In this document: piece by piece, positions 58,532 to 64,000 of the stretch
How the letters are laid out: each line of letters opens with the position of its first letter
Numbering within the stretch: position 1 is the first letter of the stretch
Assembly: GCF_900109575.1 (NCBI RefSeq)
Contig: NZ_FOAF01000001.1
Location: 1,335,662-1,399,661 of the forward strand
Direction: 5' to 3'
DNA length: 64,000 bases
Source of the DNA: Olivibacter domesticus
GTDB lineage: Bacteria; Bacteroidota; Bacteroidia; Sphingobacteriales; Sphingobacteriaceae
Program-made: the position numbers and the translations under genes
Notes under the pieces: generated by a model
Seen by the model: the letters and a program-made list of their open reading frames with translations, nothing else
Told to the model about the DNA's origin: nothing
The model's database searches: none

Positions 58532-60178
58532 CTATTTATCATATCCGGGATTCTGTGGAAAGTTAGCATCTCGGTTTGCATCGATGATCACTTGCGGTAT
58601 TGGCCACAAGGCATGATAATCCTGTATTTTTCCCTTTATGGCATCGTTGTGCATACGTACCCGATCAACCAGCTTATGTGTACGCACTAAGGTAAATCGG
58701 CGGCTTTCCTCCCCTGCCAATTCTCGGATACGTTCATCCAGCAGAAAATCCATAGTCATAGCACCCGCGTCTATTAAAGAAGCTCCTGCCCGCTCCCTTA
58801 CTATATTGACAGCCTCCGCTGCCTTTGCAGGATTATTCTGTCCTAGATAGGCCTCGGCAAGCAGCAAATAAGTTTCGGCCAAACGAAATTTCATTCGATC
58901 TTTATAACTGCCTGTCAAGCTTAAATTTTCGGCGCGTCCATAGAAAAATTTGGTCAGTGCCGGGAACAAAGACTTGGTAGTGAACCAGGTTTGTTCCGTT
59001 ATATTCGCTTTCTTTCCATATAAGGATGTCTCATTTGGATTGTTATAATACCAATTGCGTTTGATATTGTAGTCCGAATTACGAATATCCGTTGCATCAA
59101 AAATACCCGCAACATTACCAGTGGCATTGGTACCTTGTGTTCCAACCCACCATTTCATCGGAACGATTTGCGCCAAGCCCCGTCCTCCCAATGTATCGGC
59201 CAGTACAAAACCCAAAATATCCTGATATTTAGGATTCCATGCCCTACGCGTCCAGTCATCAGAATTGGTTCCTCCACCCACCGTATTAAATTCAAATTGC
59301 AAGACCCAAATACTCTCTTGGTTACCGTTTGTAAGTCTGTTTTGATTGTTCTCAATAAACAAATCGCTGAACACGTCCCCCGCAGCATTTTCCTTGGCGC
59401 CAAAACGATTTTTCATCAACGCATAGTGTCCGCTGTTAATAACAGTCAAGGCCGCTTGTTCTGCCTGCTGGTATTCATCCTGCAGCAGATACATCTCACT
59501 CAATAAATGGTAGGCCGCCCATTTAGTCAGTTTACCATCTTTCACCTGATTAGGATTTTCAGGAAGATGTTCAGCTGCAAACTGCAAGTCGGCCACGATA
59601 TGACCTATTACTTCGGCTTTTGGTGTTCGGGTGAAATTAAGTTGGAAATCATATAAAATGGTTTCTACATAAGGCACATCACCGTAAAGATAAACCAGCG
59701 TACGGTAAGCATAGGCACGAAAAAAGCGGGCCTCTGCCTGAAAACGCTCTTTATCCGTCGGTGCGTCCCAATTGGTGTTCTGATCAGCATATACCAGTAT
59801 TTCATTCGCTGAAGAGATGAGGTGGTAAGCCCAATTCCAATACGTGGTTACAAACTGCTGAGAGGGTGTCAGTGTCAGGTTAGCAAAAGGCATCAGCGAA
59901 GCGTCGCTATTGATGACATCTACAATATCCGTTGCCGCTTGCAAGGCTTCATACGGGCAAGCACCATTATGGATATATGCTCCTCCCTCGCCATAGGTAT
60001 TATACTCCGAGCGGGTAAGCGCATACAAACCGGCGCTGCCCACCTCAAAACCATAGGTACTGGTAAAGGTATTGGTAGGTGCCAGCTCTGTTTTCAAGTC
60101 TTCTTCAAGAAAATCTTTACACCCACTTAAGGAAATTAGCAACATAAGCGCTAAGCTTGTTTTTATGAAAGTCTTCAT
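58532..60178 (-). CDS. SusD/RagB family nutrient-binding lipoprotein
   Basis: Surface glycan-binding lipoprotein of 548 residues. Signal and lipobox: SLALMLLISLSGCKDFLEED (Cys about 20). TPR helices follow (FQAEARFFRAYAYRTLVYLYGDVPY), and the end has LWPIPQVIIDANRDANFPQNPGYDK. It works with the SusC channel 33 bases upstream. The locus has an associated hybrid two-component regulator. Glycan target is not readable. Confidence 0.96.
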   Translation of the reverse strand: MKTFIKTSLALMLLISLSGCKDFLEEDLKTELAPTNTFTSTYGFEVGSAGLYALTRSEYNTYGEGGAYIHNGACPYEALQAATDIVDVINSDASLMPFANLTLTPSQQFVTTYWNWAYHLISSANEILVYADQNTNWDAPTDKERFQAEARFFRAYAYRTLVYLYGDVPYVETILYDFQLNFTRTPKAEVIGHIVADLQFAAEHLPENPNQVKDGKLTKWAAYHLLSEMYLLQDEYQQAEQAALTVINSGHYALMKNRFGAKENAAGDVFSDLFIENNQNRLTNGNQESIWVLQFEFNTVGGGTNSDDWTRRAWNPKYQDILGFVLADTLGGRGLAQIVPMKWWVGTQGTNATGNVAGIFDATDIRNSDYNIKRNWYYNNPNETSLYGKKANITEQTWFTTKSLFPALTKFFYGRAENLSLTGSYKDRMKFRLAETYLLLAEAYLGQNNPAKAAEAVNIVRERAGASLIDAGAMTMDFLLDERIRELAGEESRRFTLVRTHKLVDRVRMHNDAIKGKIQDYHALWPIPQVIIDANRDANFPQNPGYDK

Positions 60179-60211
60179 TTGTATATTTTTAATTTCAGTA
60201 TCCCTATTGAT

Positions 60212-63200
60212 TTAGAAAGTTAAATTCAGTCCCAACATATACGAGCGAGCCGTAGGAAAAGAAGCCATCCAACTGTTATCATAGTTGAGCACCTGTCTTA
60301 TATTTGAAAATGTATGTAGATTATTGACACTTAAATTCATATCGATGGCATTTAAACCCACTTTACGAGCGGTTTTTTGACCAATTCGATAACCGATTGT
60401 GATGTTCTTAATCTCTACATAAGAGACCTTTTTGTAATAACCATGTCCGAAACTATTATTATAACCGGGCGACACGATGGCGCCATTTGGATTTTCAGGT
60501 GTCCAATAATTGGCCCCCTGTACATAATTTGTGATTCCAAAGGTCCATGAACCCATATTGGCTAGGTTATCGTCGCGCCAAACGCCAAATACCCCGTTTA
60601 CCAAACATGAAAAGTAAAAGTTCTTATAATTTATCCGATTGCCTATAGATGCTGTAAAACTTGGCATTTTGGATCCGATAATTTTCCTATCGTTCGCATC
60701 GATGTATCCATTACCGTCTACATCTTCCAATTTTGCAGAACCAGGTTCCGCACCCGTTTGAACCTCCCGTTCATTTCCACCAGCGTCCGAGTAGGTATAG
60801 GCATCGCCTTCTTGCCAGAGTCCTACCATATTGTAATCATAAAAAACCCGCAATGGCTTATCTATAAACCAGTTATTAGCAATATCATCCAAATGATCAC
60901 CACGCAGTTCAACAATTTTATCGCGGTTTAACGAAAAGTTGAGATTGGAGCTCCATTGAAAATCTTTCTTATCGATATTCACTGAGTTCAGCGCTACTTC
61001 AATCCCTTTATTACGGGTTTCACCAACATTATCCCAGATTCTGTTATAACCATTCATAATCGGCACCGTACGCATCATCAGCAAATCTTTAGTTTTGGAT
61101 CGGTATAAGTTAATGGCCCCACCTAGACGATTATTAAATAGTTGAAAATCCAACCCGAGATTAGTCGTGTAGGTCGTTTCCCATTTCAGGTTTGGATTAC
61201 CTACACCGTCACCAGCCAAGTACGCCGTATTGACAGCCGTACCGCCATCACCCCAAATGTACTTCACATTTGAATAGAGTCGATCCAATGTACGGTAAGC
61301 AGTGATCGCCTGATTCCCATTAGCTCCATAAGAAGCCCGAAGCTTCAACATACTTACCCAGTTGAAATTATCTTTGATAAAGTGCTCTTCCCCCACCTGC
61401 CAAGCGAGGGCCGCCGAAGGGAAAAAGGCATATTTATTATTCACACCAAAAACAGATGCACCGTCAGAGCGCCCTGTTAGGGTGGCCATATACTTGCCTT
61501 TGTAAGCATAATTCAACCGAAACATATACGACAGCATCGCGGTTTCAGACAACCCGGAAGACATGGTTATATTGCGCTCGGCGGTATTCATCATGTAATA
61601 GCTTGTATTATCGGTTACAAAACCATCCCCACTCTGTGCAGCGCTAACGCCCTTTGTCTCTTGTATACTGAACAGTGCAGTCGCATCAAAGCGATGCTCA
61701 TCGATTTCCCGTTCATATTTGAGTATATTCTCCCAGGTATAATTGGTATTATGCCCGTTATTAATACTAGCGCTTCCTCCTACTTGTCCCGCTTGCTCCC
61801 GACCTATAAAAGTATTCCGTCCATAATAGGTGCCCGTAAAGTTACTTCGGTAATTATATCCATAATTGGTACGGAATGACAAACCTTCTATCGGTAGCAG
61901 AATATTCGCATAAGCACTAAGAAAAAAATTGCGATTGGTTCGGTCCTGATCGGCATTTACATTGAGCATCGGGTTCGTGATGAGCGAATATTCCATGGGC
62001 TCGTACACATAATTACCCATTTCATCTTGGTATTTTCCATAAGGACTTTGTTTAATGGCGTGTTCGATATTCGGTGTAACGCCACCATCCTCTCTTTGAA
62101 CAAACTGCACGCCAATGCCTGTAGTTAGCCAGTCATTGAAAGTTTGGTCGATATTGGTAGAAAGATTATAACGTGTCAGCTTTGAATTATAAACCACACC
62201 CTCCTGGCTGAGATAAGCCGCTGCCGCCATGTACTTCGTTTTCTCCGTTCCACCTGATATACTGAGTTGATGATCCGTCGTGAGCGCCTTTCGGAAAATG
62301 TAATCTTGCCAGTCGTGGGTAATGCCCTTGATGTAATTCTCGCGTTCAGTAAGACTGATAATATTCCCCGCTACCGGGTCTAGCAGTTCTCCTGTATAAC
62401 CTTCCTTTAAACGGCCGATATCTTGTTGCAGACGTATATATTCATCGGGGCCCATTACGTCAATCCGTTGCATAGGTTCAGCAACGCCAAGCTGTCCCCT
62501 ATAAGCCACCTGAGGTTTGCCTTCCATTCCCCTTTTGGTTTGAACAAGTATGACCCCATTGGAGCCACGCGACCCGTAGATTGCGACCGCAGACGCATCT
62601 TTCAATACGGTAAGATTCTCTATATTATTGGGATCCAGATCTGTTAGAGATCCACTATAAGGAATACCATCTAAAACAATTAAAGGCGAATTACTCGCTG
62701 ATAGGGAATTTTCTCCGCGGATGAGCAGCGTTTGGTCTTGCCCTGGAGCAGCATTTGTTGTAGTAATACTAAATCCGGCAACCTGCCCCACCAGTCGGTC
62801 CATTAAATTGTTGGTCGAAACCATCTCCAGCTGTTCTTTGCCAACCACCGATAAACCACCCGTCACATCCTTTTTCTTCATACTACCGTAGCCAACCACT
62901 ACCACTTCGTTGAGCTGTTGCTCTCCTGCCATGCTAATATTCATCACGCCGGATGGATTTACTGCCAACTCCTGACTAATATAGCCTACATAAGAAAATA
63001 CCAGAGAGGAAGATGGAGAAGCCTGCAACATATATTGTCCGTTCGCATCGGTTATCGTACCTGTACGCTGATCTTTTACACGAACGGAAACACCTATCAG
63101 TGCTTCTCCTTGCTCATCAATAACTTTTCCAGTAACTCTAATAAGCTGTTGCTGCGAATAAATGGGTGTGATAGATAGTAAGAGGAGGGCAAGCACCATC

Positions 63201-63238
63201 CAATAGCCCCTCAGCCTTATGTGATTTTTTTTTATCAT
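60212..63238 (-). CDS. SusC-type TonB-linked outer-membrane protein
   Basis: TonB-dependent glycan importer of 1008 residues. Signal peptide (YWMVLALLLLSITPIYSQ), then a CarboxypepD_reg domain (IRVTGKVIDEQGEALIGVSV), the SusC signature LNEVVVVGYGSMKKKDVTGG, plug region PLIVLDGIPYSGSLTDLDPNNIENLTVLKDASAVAIYGSRGSNG and a beta-barrel to SYMLGLNLTF. All parts are complete. It is the first gene of the operon with SusD and the DUF4832 protein. The hybrid regulator lies 500 bases upstream in the same direction. Confidence 0.97.
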   Translation of the reverse strand: MIKKNHIRLRGYWMVLALLLLSITPIYSQQQLIRVTGKVIDEQGEALIGVSVRVKDQRTGTITDANGQYMLQASPSSSLVFSYVGYISQELAVNPSGVMNISMAGEQQLNEVVVVGYGSMKKKDVTGGLSVVGKEQLEMVSTNNLMDRLVGQVAGFSITTTNAAPGQDQTLLIRGENSLSASNSPLIVLDGIPYSGSLTDLDPNNIENLTVLKDASAVAIYGSRGSNGVILVQTKRGMEGKPQVAYRGQLGVAEPMQRIDVMGPDEYIRLQQDIGRLKEGYTGELLDPVAGNIISLTERENYIKGITHDWQDYIFRKALTTDHQLSISGGTEKTKYMAAAAYLSQEGVVYNSKLTRYNLSTNIDQTFNDWLTTGIGVQFVQREDGGVTPNIEHAIKQSPYGKYQDEMGNYVYEPMEYSLITNPMLNVNADQDRTNRNFFLSAYANILLPIEGLSFRTNYGYNYRSNFTGTYYGRNTFIGREQAGQVGGSASINNGHNTNYTWENILKYEREIDEHRFDATALFSIQETKGVSAAQSGDGFVTDNTSYYMMNTAERNITMSSGLSETAMLSYMFRLNYAYKGKYMATLTGRSDGASVFGVNNKYAFFPSAALAWQVGEEHFIKDNFNWVSMLKLRASYGANGNQAITAYRTLDRLYSNVKYIWGDGGTAVNTAYLAGDGVGNPNLKWETTYTTNLGLDFQLFNNRLGGAINLYRSKTKDLLMMRTVPIMNGYNRIWDNVGETRNKGIEVALNSVNIDKKDFQWSSNLNFSLNRDKIVELRGDHLDDIANNWFIDKPLRVFYDYNMVGLWQEGDAYTYSDAGGNEREVQTGAEPGSAKLEDVDGNGYIDANDRKIIGSKMPSFTASIGNRINYKNFYFSCLVNGVFGVWRDDNLANMGSWTFGITNYVQGANYWTPENPNGAIVSPGYNNSFGHGYYKKVSYVEIKNITIGYRIGQKTARKVGLNAIDMNLSVNNLHTFSNIRQVLNYDNSWMASFPTARSYMLGLNLTF

Positions 63239-63585
63239 ATAAATTTAGATTTAGATAAGGTTAACGTTAAAAAAAATTTAATCCTACCATCCTATTGTAG
63301 TTAGGCTTGGAAGACAGTCCGTTTTAATTTGGATATCGTTTTTATTTTCTATAGGCAATTGTATTTAAAGGTTACTTTTCTTTTACTACCGATGCTTATT
63401 GTAGGTCCGAAGATTTTAATTGGTCTTGCTCTTGGTCTGCAAAACTAGGCGAACAATACGATGAGGACGGTATTGATTTGTACAGAAATGGTTCTATTTT
63501 GTACAGAGAGAGAATTTTCAGGGAGTATCCTGAGTTAAATGGTTGAGTGGAGAATTATTCATTCGTGTCCACTTAAAAGGTATTC
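63239..63585. other. Gap upstream of SusC; open frame of unknown meaning
   Basis: The 494-base gap 63239-63732 holds no firm gene. An ATG-less open frame 63355-63546 (plus) reads WSCSWSAKLGEQYDEDGIDL and YRNGSILYRERIFREYPELN before a stop; it looks somewhat protein-like but I cannot place it. The SusC promoter must be in this area on the minus strand; no clear TAnnTTTG box was picked. Confidence 0.3.
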
Positions 63586-63600
63586 CCCGAAAGAATCGGG
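63586..63600. terminator. Small hairpin after hybrid regulator
   Basis: CCCGA (63586-63590), loop AAGAA, TCGGG (63596-63600). A short stem without T run, about 130 bases beyond the stop of the regulator gene. Sequence of this kind is common between genes in related bacteria. Confidence 0.35.
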
Positions 63601-63660
63601 ACGGGCATGAGTTCGCTACGCTCCGTTACTCAATTAGCCAATTTGTTAATTGATCAAAGT

Positions 63661-63731
63661 GAACTTACAACTAGGAACACGCAACTCACAACTAATAACC
63701 AACAACGAGTAACTAGTAACTAACAACCAAA
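63661..63731. repeat. Degenerate AACTA/ACAAC repeat array
   Basis: About 70 bases built of variations on ACAACTA, AACTAGTAAC and AACCAACAAC, right after the stop of the regulator gene. Low complexity, no gene. Such A/C-rich intergenic repeats are known in Sphingobacteriaceae, though no copy is found elsewhere in the window. Confidence 0.55.
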
Positions 63732-63732
63732 C

Positions 63733-64000
63733 CTACTTTTTCCGAAATTCTGTAGGCGTTAGCTCAAATTGCTTTTTAAAGCAGATACTGAAATGCTTAG
63801 GATTACTAAATCCGATTAGGTAGGAAATTTCCGATATGGTCAGATCCGATTCTGCTAATAATTGCGCACCTCGTTTTAGCCGGATATCCATAATAAATTC
63901 TTTGATCGACATCCCGAGTATGTCGTTAATCTTTTGATATAAGAGCGTGCGCCCAATCCCCATATCAGACACAAAAGATTCCACGTTATAATCAATATTG
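63733..64000 (-). CDS. Hybrid two-component regulator, C-terminal part (partial)
   Basis: The frame runs off the window edge, so only the last 89 or so residues are seen. They form an AraC-type double helix-turn-helix: VSDMGIGRTLLYQKINDILGMSIKEFI and LTISEISYLIGFSNPKHFSICFKKQFELTPTEFRKK. The form MGIGRTLLYQKI is that of hybrid two-component system proteins, which regulate SusC/SusD loci; the gene lies just upstream of such a locus in the same direction. It could also be a plain AraC protein, but the context favours the hybrid type. Confidence 0.8.
   Translation of the reverse strand, partial: NIDYNVESFVSDMGIGRTLLYQKINDILGMSIKEFIMDIRLKRGAQLLAESDLTISEISYLIGFSNPKHFSICFKKQFELTPTEFRKK

Noticed and set aside
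1-64000. CRISPR arrays, tRNA, rRNA, transposases
   Set aside because: No regular spacer-repeat array, no cloverleaf or rRNA core, and no transposase motif was seen on either strand.

Overview
The window looks like chromosomal DNA of a Bacteroidota bacterium, most likely Sphingobacteriaceae (Pedobacter, Sphingobacterium or Olivibacter type). The reasons are a SusC/SusD pair next to a hybrid two-component/AraC regulator end, a TonB receptor paired with a DUF4249 lipoprotein, FtsX-type permeases, LytS/LytTR two-component pairs, promoters of the TTTG / TAnnTTTG form, and low to medium GC. No rRNA, tRNA, CRISPR array or intact insertion sequence was seen.

Layout. 0-2.6 kb: an ABC permease with a sigma-54-like promoter and two palindromic upstream sites. 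2.7-18.6 kb: an accessory region of small redox genes and regulators (aldo/keto reductase, two AraC regulators, flavin reductase, YceI protein, amidohydrolase, flavodoxin-fold oxidoreductase, NmrA protein, Crp-like regulator, DoxX protein, quinone-reductase-like MDR with an ArsR-type regulator, RsgA). It is dotted with gene relics (Abi, ORF6N, DinB) and dispersed copies of promoter or leader DNA. 19-22.4 kb: a sulfatase fused closely to a cut-off ORF6N gene, an outer-membrane barrel and a cupin. 22.4-31.5 kb: an antiporter/OsmC/4Fe-4S operon, alpha/beta hydrolase, pirin, luciferase-like flavoenzyme, isochorismatase-like hydrolase, Crp-like regulator, and a second 4Fe-4S/GNAT/OsmC copy in which OsmC is decayed. 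31.6-37.2 kb: DUF4249/TonB receptor, a small ferredoxin-like-fold protein and LytS/LytTR pair 1. 37.3-45.8 kb: NmrA/HxlR divergent pair, SGNH esterase, two Crp-like regulators, EamA transporter, a second pirin/LLM pair and a PRISE-type reductase. 46-54.9 kb: LytS/LytTR pairs 2 and 3 with envelope genes (barrel protein, DUF6268-like protein, LpxL-like acyltransferase). 54.9-64 kb: relics of an ECF sigma factor and SusD around a sugar-transferase gene, then a polysaccharide-utilisation locus (DUF4832 lipoprotein, SusD, SusC, start of a hybrid two-component regulator).

How it works together. The redox genes form repeated modules of one or two oxidoreductases beside a private regulator (AraC, ArsR, HxlR or Crp type), with several modules duplicated inside the window. 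This suggests an island handling quinones, electrophiles or peroxides; the substrates are not visible from sequence. The clearest less-expected signals are: (1) a duplicated 4Fe-4S/GNAT/OsmC operon with reciprocal decay; (2) 21-bp-period direct repeats of the LytTR-site type near all three LytTR systems, two of them at exactly the same distance (83 bp) from a matching promoter element; (3) a consensus promoter and strong hairpin in front of a broken Abi/AbiF-type gene; (4) a copy of an AraC-regulator promoter, with a perfect 21-bp inverted repeat, standing without its gene.
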